NCBI GenBank assembly: GCA_046349085.1
Contig: JAXMDA010000006.1
Span: 248,001 to 312,000, forward strand
Reading direction: 5' to 3'
DNA: 64,000 nt
Source of the DNA: JAJXWB01 sp046349085
GTDB lineage: Bacteria; Pseudomonadota; Alphaproteobacteria; Rhizobiales; Beijerinckiaceae
How positions within the stretch are numbered: position 1 is the stretch's first letter; each line of letters starts with the position of its first letter. The translations under genes and the position numbers were made by a program. Shown piece after piece: positions 25,374 to 33,802 of this stretch. Under the pieces are notes generated by a model. The model did no database searches, was not told where the DNA came from, and worked only from the letters and a program-made list of their open reading frames with translations.

Positions 25374-26459
25374 ATGTCCGGCATGAGCGGAAAATTGGGA
25401 ACGACCGGGGCGCTCGGCGCGCTGGACTCGCGCTCGCGCGAGATCTTCCGGTCGATCGTCGAATCCTATCTCGATTCGGGCGAGCCGGTCGGCTCGCGCC
25501 ATCTCTCGCGCATCCTGCCGATGACGCTGTCGCCGGCCTCGATCCGCAATGTCATGCAGGACCTCGAGGAACTCGGCCTGGTCTATGCGCCGCATACCAG
25601 CGCCGGCCGCCTGCCGACGGAGACGGGGCTGCGCTTCTTCGTCGATTCGCTGCTGCAGGTCGGCGAACTCTCGCCGGAGGAACGCATCCGCATCGAGAGT
25701 CAGGTCGCGGGCCAGCCTGCGGACGCCGGCCTCGAAGCCCTGCTCGGCCAGGCTTCCAGCCTGCTCTCGGGCCTCACCCGCGGGGCGAGCGTGGTCGTTA
25801 CCTCCAAGGACGACCGCCGCCTGCGCCAGATCGAATTCGTGCGGCTCGATCCCGGCCGTGCGCTGGCTGTGCTCGTGTCCGAGGACGGCTCGATCGAAAA
25901 CCGCATTCTCGCGATTCCGCCGGACCTGCCGCATTCGGCGCTGGTGACCGCCGGCAATTATCTCAACGCGCGCATCCGCGGCCGCACGCTGGATCAGGTG
26001 CGCGCCGAAATGGAGGCTGGCCGCAAGCTGGTCGAAGCCGAGCTTGACGAACTGACCGCCCGGCTCGTGCAGGCGGGGCTGGCGAGTTGGGCCGGCCTCG
26101 ACGGCGCGCGCCGCCAGCTCATCGTGCGCGGGCAGGGCAATCTGCTCGAAGACCTCACCGCGATGGAGGATCTCGAGCGGATCCGCCTGCTGTTCGACGA
26201 CCTCGAAACCAAGACGGAAGTCATCGACCTGCTGTCGCGCGCCGAGAACGGCGAGGGCGTGCGTATCTTCATCGGCTCGGAGAACAAGCTGTTCTCGCTG
26301 TCGGGCTCTTCGATGATCGCCGCGCCCTTCCGCGACAGCGACCGGCGCGTCGTCGGCGTGCTCGGCGTCATCGGCCCGACGCGGCTGAACTACGCGCGCA
26401 TCGTGCCGATGGTGGACTACACGGCCCGCGTCATCGCGCGCATCGTCGGGGGCGTGTGA
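25374..26459 (+). CDS. hrcA: Heat-inducible transcription repressor HrcA
   Basis: A 361-residue repressor of chaperone genes that binds CIRCE elements and is stabilised by GroEL. The winged HTH runs from LDSRSREIFRSIVESYLDSG through SRHLSRILPMTLSPASIRNV to HTSAGRLPTETGLRFFVDS. The C-terminal HrcA domain ends with VLGVIGPTRLNYARIVPMV. I place the start at 25374 because the earlier ATG at 25317 adds residues unlike the family; neither has a clear binding site. Unusually, grpE does not follow; the next gene is convergent. Confidence 0.94.
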   Translation: MSGMSGKLGTTGALGALDSRSREIFRSIVESYLDSGEPVGSRHLSRILPMTLSPASIRNVMQDLEELGLVYAPHTSAGRLPTETGLRFFVDSLLQVGELSPEERIRIESQVAGQPADAGLEALLGQASSLLSGLTRGASVVVTSKDDRRLRQIEFVRLDPGRALAVLVSEDGSIENRILAIPPDLPHSALVTAGNYLNARIRGRTLDQVRAEMEAGRKLVEAELDELTARLVQAGLASWAGLDGARRQLIVRGQGNLLEDLTAMEDLERIRLLFDDLETKTEVIDLLSRAENGEGVRIFIGSENKLFSLSGSSMIAAPFRDSDRRVVGVLGVIGPTRLNYARIVPMVDYTARVIARIVGGV

Positions 26460-26492
26460 GGCGCCGCCCAGAGCGGTCTGCATTTAACCGGA

Positions 26493-26606
26493 ATCGTCAT
26501 CGCGAGGAGCGCAGGCGAAATCGCCGAAGCGACGTGGCGGATCCAGGGCCGGGTTACGACTCCTGGATTGCTTCGGAGCCTATCATCGGGCGCGCTTCGC
26601 GCGACG
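26493..26606. repeat. Dispersed intergenic repeat, family 2, copy 2
   Basis: Diverged relative of the element at 11-119. The shared core is CTGGATTGCTTCGGAGCC, then ATCATCGGGCGCGCTTCGCG. The left arm CGTCATCGCGAGGAGCGCA matches loosely. It fills the gap between convergent hrcA and the DUF1003 gene. Confidence 0.65.
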
Positions 26607-26657
26607 GATGCGTCGACCTAGATGCAATGGGCTCCAGTTTTGGCGGATGCGCCGCCT

Positions 26658-27590
26658 TCAGGCGCCGTTCTCCTCGTCGGCCGGGGAGGCTTCTGCGTTG
26701 CCGGCGCCGCCCTCCAATTGCTTCGGCGACTTCACCTTCCTGCGGCGCCCGCCTTCGTGCAGCATCTCGATCTGCACCTGCTGGATTTCCGACAGGCGCT
26801 GCCACTGGCGCGAGATCAGGTAGTCGATCTTCTCGTGCAGGTGCCGGATTTCCAGTTCGGCTTTCAGGTTGACGCGATAATCGTTGAACGAGCGCTGGCG
26901 GTCTTTTTCCTCCTGCCTTTTCTGGCTCATCATGATGATCGGCGCCTGGATCGCGGCCAGGCATGACAGCACGAGATTGAGCAGGATGAACGGATAGGGG
27001 TCGAACGCGGCCTGCTCGCCGCGCCAGAAATTGAACGCCATCCAGACCAGAAGCACGAAGGCGAACGAAATCAGGAACGACCAGGAGCCGCCGAAGCTCG
27101 CCAGATGGTCGGACAGGCGCTCGCCGAAGGTGCGATGCTCCTCGTATTCCTCTTCCGTGTTCTCGGCGATCGTGTCCTGCTTGGAAATGCTTTCGGCCAC
27201 CTGCCGGTCGAGTTCGGTGAATTCGCCATGCTCGAGCTGCAGCAATTCCTCGACATAGAGCATCCGGTAGCGGGCGAGCTCGCCGACGCTGATCTTGGCG
27301 TTGGGCGGCAGGTCCGGATAGTCGCGGCGGATGCGGTCGGCGAGCGATGGCCGCAACTGGTCGATATTGACGAGGTCGCGCTTGCGGTACTTGCGCCCGG
27401 TCAGCGCCGAAGGCTGCTTTTTCGCGCGGGGCCGGCCGGGCGCGGCGGGGGCGTCCGCGCTCTCGTCCTGGGCCTCCGCTTCGTCGGCTGTGGCCTCGTC
27501 GCCGCCCTCATCGAGGGCGTCGAGCTCCTCGTCGTCGATATCCTGTTCGGGCGCCTTCCCCGCCGGGCGCGGGTCGTTTGGCTGAGTCAT
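26658..27590 (-). CDS. DUF1003 family membrane protein
   Basis: A 310-residue inner-membrane protein. An N-terminal acidic, Ala-rich disordered stretch (about 5-60) is followed by a charged region, then the DUF1003 core: FGERLSDHLASFGGSW, TM1 (FLISFAFVLLVWMAFNFW) and TM2 (FILLNLVLSCLAAIQAPIIM), ending in SQKRQEEKDRQ and a coiled-coil tail. The ATG at 27590 has AAGGAG 6 bases upstream; the longer frame is not supported. Biochemical function of DUF1003 proteins is not established. It is divergent from rpmH. Confidence 0.9.
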   Translation of the reverse strand: MTQPNDPRPAGKAPEQDIDDEELDALDEGGDEATADEAEAQDESADAPAAPGRPRAKKQPSALTGRKYRKRDLVNIDQLRPSLADRIRRDYPDLPPNAKISVGELARYRMLYVEELLQLEHGEFTELDRQVAESISKQDTIAENTEEEYEEHRTFGERLSDHLASFGGSWSFLISFAFVLLVWMAFNFWRGEQAAFDPYPFILLNLVLSCLAAIQAPIIMMSQKRQEEKDRQRSFNDYRVNLKAELEIRHLHEKIDYLISRQWQRLSEIQQVQIEMLHEGGRRRKVKSPKQLEGGAGNAEASPADEENGA

Positions 27591-27709
27591 GCCCGTCTCC
27601 TTGGTTGTCGGGGGCGGTCCGGCCGCCTTGACTGGAGGGTGATTTAGCGCCCGCCTAGATGCGGCGCGTGTCCGCTTTGTGACGGTCTTCGGCCTCTTTC
27701 CCCCTTGCG

Positions 27710-27738
27710 TTGACTTGTCCCCGGCCTTGCCCCTATAA
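27710..27738 (+). promoter_or_regulatory. Promoter of the rpmH-rnpA-yidC operon
   Basis: TTGACT (27710-27715), a 17-base spacer and CTATAA (27733-27738) give a strong housekeeping-type promoter, with an expected start near 27745 and a leader of about 78 bases before rpmH. Confidence 0.7.
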
Positions 27739-27822
27739 GCCCGCAGCGATTTCGGCGGCGCCGACGTCGGGCGCTTTCTGTGCGCCCCGGTTCGGCGCCC
27801 GCGCAATTTTCGGAGAGATCCC

Positions 27823-27957
27823 GTGAAGCGGACCTATCAACCTTCCAAGCTCGTGCGCAAGCGCCGTCACGGTTTCCGCGCCCGCATGGCCACTGTCGGC
27901 GGCCGCAAGGTCATCGCCGCCCGTCGCGCCCGCGGCCGCAAGAAGCTGTCGGCCTGA
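27823..27957 (+). CDS. rpmH: 50S ribosomal protein L34
   Basis: A 44-residue, very basic ribosomal protein of the standard L34 length, starting from GTG with GGAGAG upstream. It begins MKRTYQPSKLVRKRRHGF and ends GRKKLSA. L34 binds 23S rRNA. First gene of the conserved rpmH-rnpA-yidC operon. Confidence 0.98.
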   Translation: MKRTYQPSKLVRKRRHGFRARMATVGGRKVIAARRARGRKKLSA

Positions 27958-28028
27958 TCGGACGCGCCTGAAGCCGCCCGGCCGCGCAGCATGGCGGCTG
28001 GCGAGCGTGGTTCGGCATCGGAGCTGAC

Positions 28029-28421
28029 ATGACCAGCGGCGGCGCGGCGCCCCTTCGCCTCAAGAAGCGCAAGGACTTTCTGGCCGCCGCCCGTGGCGCG
28101 CGACGCCACGCCCCGGCGTTCGTCTTGCAGGTCGCCCCGCGTCCCGAGGAGGCGTCCCAAGCCGCGCCCGCGCGTTTCGGCTTGACCGTCACCAAGAAGA
28201 CCGCGCCATCCGCCGTACGCCGCAACCGCATCCGGCGGCGCCTGCGCGAGGCGTTGCGGCAGGGCGCGGCCCTTTCGGCGCCGCCCGGCTGCGACTATGT
28301 ATTCGTCGCGCGCGTGAGCGCGCTCGACCTTCCCTTCGCCCGATTGATGTCCGACATGTCCGCAGCCCTCGCAGCGCCCGCGCGCGAGCGGCGGTCGAAA
28401 GCCAGGCCCGCCTCGTCATGA
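28029..28421 (+). CDS. rnpA: Ribonuclease P protein component
   Basis: A 130-residue basic protein that helps the RNase P RNA cleave tRNA 5' leaders. The N-terminal LRLKKRKDFLAAARG and the RNR box (AVRRNRIRRRLREAL) are diagnostic. It lies 71 bases after rpmH and overlaps the first codon of yidC (ATGA), indicating translational coupling. The small gene yidD, which often lies between rnpA and yidC, is not present in this junction. Confidence 0.96.
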   Translation: MTSGGAAPLRLKKRKDFLAAARGARRHAPAFVLQVAPRPEEASQAAPARFGLTVTKKTAPSAVRRNRIRRRLREALRQGAALSAPPGCDYVFVARVSALDLPFARLMSDMSAALAAPARERRSKARPASS

Positions 28422-30241
28422 TGAACGACACGAAGAACCTGTTTCTCGCGATCGCCCTGTCGGTGATGGTCCTGGTCGGCTGGCAATATTTCGTCGGCGC
28501 GCCCAAGCTGACCCAGCAGCGCGCCGATCTGAAGGAGCAGCAGTCGCTGCCGCCGCGTCCGACCTCGGAGGCCGGCGCTCCCGCTGCGCCGCAACCCGGC
28601 GTCGCGACGCCGGGCGCCCCGGCTGCGCCCGGCGCGGCCGCCCCCGGCGTGACGAAATCGCGCCAGGACGCGCTCGCCGCCAGCCCGCGCCTGCCCGTCG
28701 ACACGGCGAGCCTGTCGGGCTCCATCGCGCTCAAGGGCGCGCGCATCGACGATCTCCGGCTGAAGAAATATCACGAGACGGTCGATCCCAAGAGCCCGAC
28801 CATCGAATTGCTCTCGCCGTCGGGCGCGCCGCATCCCTTCTATGCCGAGATCGGCTTCGTTCCCGCTGCGGGCGAGAAGGTCGACCTGCCCGGTCCCGAT
28901 ACGCTGTGGGTCGCCGACGGAGCGAAGCTTACCGCCGCGACGCCGGTCACCCTGACCTGGGACAACGCCAAGGGCCTCGTCTTCAAGCGGACGATCTCGG
29001 TCGACGACGATTATCTCTTCACCGTGAAGGACACGGTCGAGAACAAGACCGACAAGCCTGTCACGCTCTATCCGTTCTCGCTCGTCTCCCGTCACGGCAA
29101 GCCGGAAACCTCGGGCTATTCGGTGCTGCACGAAGGCCTGATCGGCGTCGTCGGCGACAGCGGCATCCAGGAATGGGCCTACGACAAGATCGAGAAGGAA
29201 ACGGGCGGCCAGAAGACGTTCAAGGGAACGGGCGGCTGGGTCGGCTTCACCGACAAATACTGGGCCGCGACCGTGGCGCCCGACCAGTCGAAGCCCTTCG
29301 ACGCCCGCCTGTCGGGCGGCGGCGCGACGCAGAAGACCTATCAGGCAGACGCTCTGGCGCAGGCGCAGACGATCGAGCCCGGCAAGAGCGGCGACGCCAA
29401 GACCTATGTTTTCGCCGGCGCGAAAGTGTCGGACCTGCTGGACCGCTACCAGCAGAACCCGGGCATCGCCAAATTCGACCTGCTGATCGACTGGGGCTGG
29501 TTCTATTTCATCACCCGGCCGATGTTTAAGCTCATCGACTATCTCTACAAGCTGCTCGGCAATTTCGGCCTGGCGATCCTCGCCGTGACCGTCATCGTCA
29601 AGCTCGCCTTCCTGCCGCTCGCCAACAAGTCCTACCTGTCGATGGCGAAGATGAAGGCGCTGCAGCCGCAGCTCAAGGAGTTGCAGGCCCGCTATCCCGA
29701 CGACAAGGTCAAGCAGCAGCAGGAGCAGATGGAGCTGTTCAAGCGCGAGAAGGTCAACCCGGTCGCCGGTTGCCTGCCGATGCTGATCCAGATCCCGGTC
29801 TTCTTCTCGCTCTACAAGGTCCTGTTCGTCACCATCGAAATGCGTCAGGCGCCCTTCTATGGCTGGATCAAGGACCTTTCGCAGCCCGATCCGACGAACG
29901 TCTTCAACCTGTTCGGCCTCATCCCCTTCGATCCCACGCACATTCCGCTGTTCGGCCAGTTCCTGTGGCTCGGCGTCTGGCCGTTGCTGATGGGCGTGTC
30001 GATGTGGGTGCAGATGAAGATGAACCCCGAGGCGACCGATCCGGTGCAGCGCCAGATGTTCGCGTGGATGCCGGTCATCTTCACCTTCATGATGGGTTCT
30101 TTCCCGGCCGGTCTCGTCATCTACTGGACGTGGAACAACCTCCTGTCGGTGGCGCAGCAGGGCTTCATCATGAAGCGCGCTGGCGTGCCGTTCGAACTGT
30201 GGGACAACCTCGCCAAGACCTTCCGCCGCAAGACGGCGTGA
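28418..30241 (+). CDS. yidC: Membrane protein insertase YidC
   Basis: A 607-residue inner-membrane insertase/chaperone, acting alone or with SecYEG. TM1 is at about 5-25 (LFLAIALSVMVLVGWQYFVG), then a Pro/Ala-rich stretch, the large periplasmic beta-sandwich domain (about 95-350) and the conserved C-terminal 60KD_IMP domain with five TM segments. The cytoplasmic loop MAKMKALQPQLKELQARYPD is typical. Length fits Gram-negative YidC. The second ATG (28421) is an equally possible start. Confidence 0.97.
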   Translation: MMNDTKNLFLAIALSVMVLVGWQYFVGAPKLTQQRADLKEQQSLPPRPTSEAGAPAAPQPGVATPGAPAAPGAAAPGVTKSRQDALAASPRLPVDTASLSGSIALKGARIDDLRLKKYHETVDPKSPTIELLSPSGAPHPFYAEIGFVPAAGEKVDLPGPDTLWVADGAKLTAATPVTLTWDNAKGLVFKRTISVDDDYLFTVKDTVENKTDKPVTLYPFSLVSRHGKPETSGYSVLHEGLIGVVGDSGIQEWAYDKIEKETGGQKTFKGTGGWVGFTDKYWAATVAPDQSKPFDARLSGGGATQKTYQADALAQAQTIEPGKSGDAKTYVFAGAKVSDLLDRYQQNPGIAKFDLLIDWGWFYFITRPMFKLIDYLYKLLGNFGLAILAVTVIVKLAFLPLANKSYLSMAKMKALQPQLKELQARYPDDKVKQQQEQMELFKREKVNPVAGCLPMLIQIPVFFSLYKVLFVTIEMRQAPFYGWIKDLSQPDPTNVFNLFGLIPFDPTHIPLFGQFLWLGVWPLLMGVSMWVQMKMNPEATDPVQRQMFAWMPVIFTFMMGSFPAGLVIYWTWNNLLSVAQQGFIMKRAGVPFELWDNLAKTFRRKTA

Positions 30242-30255
30242 GCGACGCCCCGGCT

Positions 30256-30332
30256 GTCATTCCCGCGAAAGCGGGAACCCAGGGGCCGAGTTGCGAATCG
30301 CTGGTCTGGATCCCCGCTTTCGCGGGGATGAC
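30256..30332. repeat. Dispersed repeat, family 3 (double hairpin)
   Basis: Two self-complementary arms, GTCATTCCCGCGAAAGCGGG at 30256 and TCCCCGCTTTCGCGGGGATG at 30311, are also complementary to each other. This 'CCCGCGAAAGCGGG' element is widespread in alphaproteobacteria. It sits inside the operon between yidC and engB and could modulate mRNA stability or read-through. A partial relative (GCGCGAAAGCGGGGGTGATC) lies near 57291-57310. Confidence 0.75.
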
Positions 30333-30349
30333 ACTGATGGACCGGTAAC

Positions 30350-30997
30350 GTGGAAGCGCCAGACCAACCCGACTACGTCGAGCAGGGCCGCAAGCTTTTC
30401 GCCGGCCCCTGCGACTTCATCTGGGCGGCGGCCAAGGCGGGCGACCTGCCGCCGGGCGGCCCCGCCGAATTCGCCTTCGCCGGCCGCTCCAACGTCGGCA
30501 AGTCCTCGCTCGTCAACGCGCTGACCGGGCGCAAGACGCTCGCGCGCGTCTCGCACACGCCCGGCCGCACGCAGCAGTTGAATTTCTTCGCCTTGGGCGA
30601 GCGCGCCCGCCTCGTCGACATGCCGGGCTACGGCTATGCGGCGGTGTCCAAGACCAAGATTTCCTCATGGGACGGCCTGATGAAGGACTATCTTCGCGGC
30701 CGCGCGAAACTGCTGCGCGTCTACGTCCTGATCGACGGCCGGCGCGGCGTGATGAAGGTGGACGAGGAAATGCTCGACATGCTCGACGCGTCCGCCGTCT
30801 CCTACGCGCTTGTTCTCACCAAGAAGGACGAGGTGAAGAAGGGCGACCTCGACCGTCTGCTGACGGAGACCGAAGCCAGGATCGCCAAACGGCCGGCGGC
30901 CTATCCGCATGTGCTTTTCACCTCGAGCCACACGGGCGAGGGCGTGCCCGAGCTGCGCGCCGCCATAGCCCAATTGCTGGCCGAACGCGGCGCGTAA
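30350..30997 (+). CDS. engB: Ribosome biogenesis GTPase (YihA/YsxC)
   Basis: A 215-residue GTPase needed for 50S assembly. G1 is GRSNVGKS (45-52), G3 DMPG (90-93), G4 TKKD, and SSHTGEG provides G5. The SHTPGRTQQLNFF segment is diagnostic of EngB. The start is GTG at 30350, right after the family 3 repeat. It belongs to the yidC operon. Confidence 0.96.
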   Translation: MEAPDQPDYVEQGRKLFAGPCDFIWAAAKAGDLPPGGPAEFAFAGRSNVGKSSLVNALTGRKTLARVSHTPGRTQQLNFFALGERARLVDMPGYGYAAVSKTKISSWDGLMKDYLRGRAKLLRVYVLIDGRRGVMKVDEEMLDMLDASAVSYALVLTKKDEVKKGDLDRLLTETEARIAKRPAAYPHVLFTSSHTGEGVPELRAAIAQLLAERGA

Positions 30998-31016
30998 TAA
31001 CGCGGAGGACGCGCGC

Positions 31017-31895
31017 ATGAATCTGCCAGCCGACATCAAGGGACTGTGGACGCCGCCGCCGCTGTCGCGCCGCGGCTTCATGCGCGCCTCGTCGGCCGCC
31101 GCCGCCGGCTACGCTCTTTCCGCAGGCCCCGTGCGCGCCGACGCGATCCGCACCGACACGGCAGGGCTTATTGTCGGAGAAGGCAAGGCGCCCGTTTCGG
31201 GCGGCGAAATGCCGCTCTATTTCGCCCGACCGGAAAAGGCCGCCAATCCGCCTGTGATCCTCGTGGCGATGGAGGCGCTCGGCCTGCACGAATATATCCG
31301 CGACGTGGCGCGCCGGCTGGCGAAGGCCGGCGCCTTCGCGGTCGCGCCCGACTACTACTTCCGCGCCGGCGTCGACCTCCCGGCTCAGACGGATTTCGCC
31401 AGGGTGTTCGCCGTCGTCAACGCCAAGCCCGACGCCGAGCTGATCGGCGATCTCGATGCGGCCGTCGCCTGGGCGAAGGCGCAGGGCGGCGACGTCGCGC
31501 GCCTTGGCGTCGTCGGCTTTTGCCGCGGCGGGCGCGCGGTCTGGGAATATTGCGCCTCCAGTCGCCCGCCGAGGGCCGGCGTCGCCTTCTACGGCCCGCT
31601 CGAGGATCCGCCGGAGCAGAAGGCGATCTGGCCGAAGAGCCCCTTGGACCTTGCCGCCGACATGAAGGCGCCCGTGCTCGGCCTCTATGGCGAGGCCGAC
31701 CAGGGCATCCTCGTCATGCAGGTCGAGGAAATGCAGGACAAGTTGAAGGAGGCCGGCAAGACCGCCGAATTCCAGATCTACCCCGCCGCCCCGCACGGCT
31801 TCCACGCCGACTTCCGGTCGAGCTACCGCAAGGACGCTGCCGAGGACGCGTGGGCGCGGACGCTGGCCTGGTTCAGGCGCTACGGCGTGCTGTGA
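31017..31895 (+). CDS. Tat-exported dienelactone hydrolase family protein
   Basis: A 292-residue alpha/beta hydrolase. The N-terminus has a twin-arginine signal (SRRGFMRASSAAAAGYAL, cleavage near VRADA), so it is probably exported folded to the periplasm. The dienelactone hydrolase triad is visible: Cys in VVGFCRGGRAVWEY, Asp in LGLYGEADQGI, His in YPAAPHGFHADF. GGAGGA precedes the ATG. It is inserted between engB and argB, 19 bases after engB. Natural substrate unknown; an ester or lactone is expected. Confidence 0.92.
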   Translation: MNLPADIKGLWTPPPLSRRGFMRASSAAAAGYALSAGPVRADAIRTDTAGLIVGEGKAPVSGGEMPLYFARPEKAANPPVILVAMEALGLHEYIRDVARRLAKAGAFAVAPDYYFRAGVDLPAQTDFARVFAVVNAKPDAELIGDLDAAVAWAKAQGGDVARLGVVGFCRGGRAVWEYCASSRPPRAGVAFYGPLEDPPEQKAIWPKSPLDLAADMKAPVLGLYGEADQGILVMQVEEMQDKLKEAGKTAEFQIYPAAPHGFHADFRSSYRKDAAEDAWARTLAWFRRYGVL

Positions 31896-31958
31896 TCCTC
31901 TGCATTGAGAAAATCACACCCCGCCGCTAGATAAGTCGCCCCACCAACGGATTCCGCC

Positions 31959-32858
31959 ATGACCGACAAGAACCAGTATGACGCAGCCCACGCCACGGCG
32001 CAGACGCTCGTGCGCGCCCTGCCGCACATGCTGCGCTACGACGAGGCGGTGGTGGTGGTGAAATACGGCGGCCACGCCATGGGCGACGACAGGGTGGCGC
32101 GCGACTTCGCCCGCGACATGGTGCTGCTCGAACAGTCCGGCGTGAACCCGGTGGTGGTGCACGGCGGCGGGCCGCAGATCGGCGCCATGCTGTCCAAGCT
32201 CGGCATCAAGTCTGAATTCGCGGCGGGCCTGCGCATCACCGACAAGGCCACCGTCGAGATCGTCGAGATGGTGCTCGCCGGCTCCATCAACAAGCAGATC
32301 GTCGGCTTCATCAACGCCGAAGGCGGCCGCGCCATCGGCCTCTGCGGCAAGGACGGCAACATGGTGACGGCGACCAAGGTCGCGCGCACCGTCTACGACG
32401 CCGATTCGAACATCGAGAAGGTGGTCGATCTCGGCTTCGTCGGCGAGCCGTCCAAGGTCGACACGACCGTGCTCGACCAGGTGCTCGGCCGCGAACTCAT
32501 TCCCGTGCTTGCGCCGGTCGCGCAGGGCGCGGACGGCGAGACCTACAACATCAACGCGGATACGTTCGCCGGCGCGATCGCCGGCGCGCTGCGCGCCAAG
32601 CGCCTCATCTTCCTCACGGACGTGCCGGGCGTGCTCGACAAGAACAAGAAGCTCATCAAGGAACTGAAGGTCTCCGACATTCCCTCGCTCATCGCCGACG
32701 GCACGATCACCGGCGGCATGATCCCGAAGGTGGAAACCTGCATCTATGCGATCGAGCAGGGCGTGGAAGGCGTCGTCATCGTCGACGGCAAGATGGAGCA
32801 TGCCGTGCTCGTCGAATTGTTGACCGATCACGGCGCGGGAACCCTGATTACAAGGTGA
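31959..32858 (+). CDS. argB: Acetylglutamate kinase
   Basis: A 299-residue cytoplasmic kinase for the second step of arginine synthesis. The glycine loops VVVKYGGHAM and VVHGGGPQIG, the AAK-fold ATP segment LTDVPGVLDK and the C-terminal GGMIPKVETCIYAI are diagnostic. It overlaps the following HAD gene by 4 bases (GTGA). Arginine feedback is likely, since hexameric alphaproteobacterial ArgB enzymes usually show it; the N-terminal helix is present. Confidence 0.97.
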   Translation: MTDKNQYDAAHATAQTLVRALPHMLRYDEAVVVVKYGGHAMGDDRVARDFARDMVLLEQSGVNPVVVHGGGPQIGAMLSKLGIKSEFAAGLRITDKATVEIVEMVLAGSINKQIVGFINAEGGRAIGLCGKDGNMVTATKVARTVYDADSNIEKVVDLGFVGEPSKVDTTVLDQVLGRELIPVLAPVAQGADGETYNINADTFAGAIAGALRAKRLIFLTDVPGVLDKNKKLIKELKVSDIPSLIADGTITGGMIPKVETCIYAIEQGVEGVVIVDGKMEHAVLVELLTDHGAGTLITR

Positions 32859-33619
32859 AGCAGCAACTCGACGTCAACGCCCCGAAACTGCCGCGCGACA
32901 TTGCGCGACGTTTTTCTCACGTGCGCGCCTGGGTGTTCGACCTCGACAATACGCTCTATTCCGCAAGCTCCGACCTCTGGCCGAAGATCGACCAGCGTAT
33001 CACTTTGTTCATGGCGCAATTGTTCGGGCTCGACGGCATGTCGTCGCGCGCGCTGCAGAAATATTACTACCAGCGCTACGGCACGACATTGCGCGGCCTG
33101 ATGAGCGAGCACGACGTCACGGCCGAGGAATTTCTCGCCTTCGTGCACGACATCGACCGCTCGTCGCTCAAGCCCGACCATTCGCTCGCGCAGGGCATCG
33201 CCGCGCTGCCGGGCCGCAAGCTCATCCTCACCAACGGTTCGCGCGAACACGCCATCCGCACGGCTGAGAAGCTCGGCATCCACGACCTCTTCGAGGACGT
33301 CTTCGACATCGTCGCCGCCGATCTCCTGCCGAAGCCCTATGCGGAAACCTACGACCGCTTCTTCGAGCGCCACGGCGTCGATCCGAAGGAGGCCGCCATG
33401 TTCGAGGACATCGCGCATAATCTCGAAGTGCCGCACGCCCGCGGCATGGTGACGACGCTGGTGACGCCGCGCGCCGAAGACCAGGTCGAGCGCGAGCGCT
33501 GGGAGATCGCGACGGGAAGCGAGCCGCATATTGATTTCGTCACCGACGACCTGGCCGCGTTTCTGGAGGCGGTGGTCAGCGACGGATCTGCTCCCTCCCC
33601 CCGTGTGGGGAAGGGTTAG
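32855..33619 (+). CDS. HAD-family pyrimidine 5'-nucleotidase
   Basis: A 254-residue HAD hydrolase of the pyrimidine 5'-nucleotidase (Sdt1-like) group, probably dephosphorylating UMP/CMP or similar. The nucleophile motif is FDLDNTLYS (Asp29, Asp31); motif II is LTNGSREHA; motif III/IV are LPKPYAETY and FEDIAHNLEVPHARGM. It starts with GTG overlapping the argB stop. The last dozen codons (DGSAPSPRVGKG) and the stop lie within a dispersed G/C-rich repeat, so the C-terminus has been altered by repeat insertion. Confidence 0.93.
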   Translation: MKQQLDVNAPKLPRDIARRFSHVRAWVFDLDNTLYSASSDLWPKIDQRITLFMAQLFGLDGMSSRALQKYYYQRYGTTLRGLMSEHDVTAEEFLAFVHDIDRSSLKPDHSLAQGIAALPGRKLILTNGSREHAIRTAEKLGIHDLFEDVFDIVAADLLPKPYAETYDRFFERHGVDPKEAAMFEDIAHNLEVPHARGMVTTLVTPRAEDQVERERWEIATGSEPHIDFVTDDLAAFLEAVVSDGSAPSPRVGKG

Positions 33620-33686
33620 GGCGGGGTCGGGTTGAGAAAATTTCGCAGGATTCCCCGACCCCTCCCCACAAGGGGCAGGGGAAGCG
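33590..33686. repeat. G/C-rich dispersed repeat, family 4
   Basis: Begins CTCCCTCCCCCCGTGTGGGG and ends CTCCCCACAAGGGGCAGGGG, with central CCGACCC/GGGTCGG complements, so it can form a long stem. A relative lies at 49116-49216 and a fragment at 20311-20337. It overlaps the last codons of the HAD gene. Confidence 0.7.
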
Positions 33687-33720
33687 CAGTCCCGACCCGC
33701 AGCCATTATTGAAATCTCAT

Positions 33721-33747
33721 TGCGAGCCTGACGGCTCGCGGTCCAGA
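33721..33747. repeat. Palindromic repeat, family 1
   Basis: TGCGAGCCTGACGGCTCGCG followed by GTCCAGA, one mismatch from the consensus of the family. It ends just upstream of the -35 box of the next gene. Confidence 0.75.
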
Positions 33748-33748
33748 C

Positions 33749-33776
33749 TTGCTTTCCTCCCGCCCTAAATTAACAT
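33749..33776 (+). promoter_or_regulatory. Promoter of the TPP enzyme gene
   Basis: TTGCTT (33749-33754), 16 bases, TAACAT (33771-33776) upstream of the ATG at 33803. The -10 box lies inside a perfect palindrome. Confidence 0.5.
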
Positions 33777-33781
33777 GTTAA
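33770..33781. promoter_or_regulatory. 12-bp palindrome overlapping the -10 box (candidate operator)
   Basis: TTAACATGTTAA is a perfect palindrome in an A/T-rich island of an otherwise G/C-rich sequence, 21 bases before the start codon. Its place over the -10 box suggests repression by a dimeric regulator (MarR, TetR or similar size). No regulator gene is adjacent. Confidence 0.5.
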
Positions 33782-33802
33782 ATAAATCGTCCGGAGATCA
33801 TC

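Noticed and set aside
27591..27822. Replication origin beside rpmH
   Set aside because: Origins lie by rpmH in some bacteria, but I see no DnaA boxes, no A/T-rich unwinding region and no dnaA or dnaN gene; alphaproteobacterial origins usually lie elsewhere.
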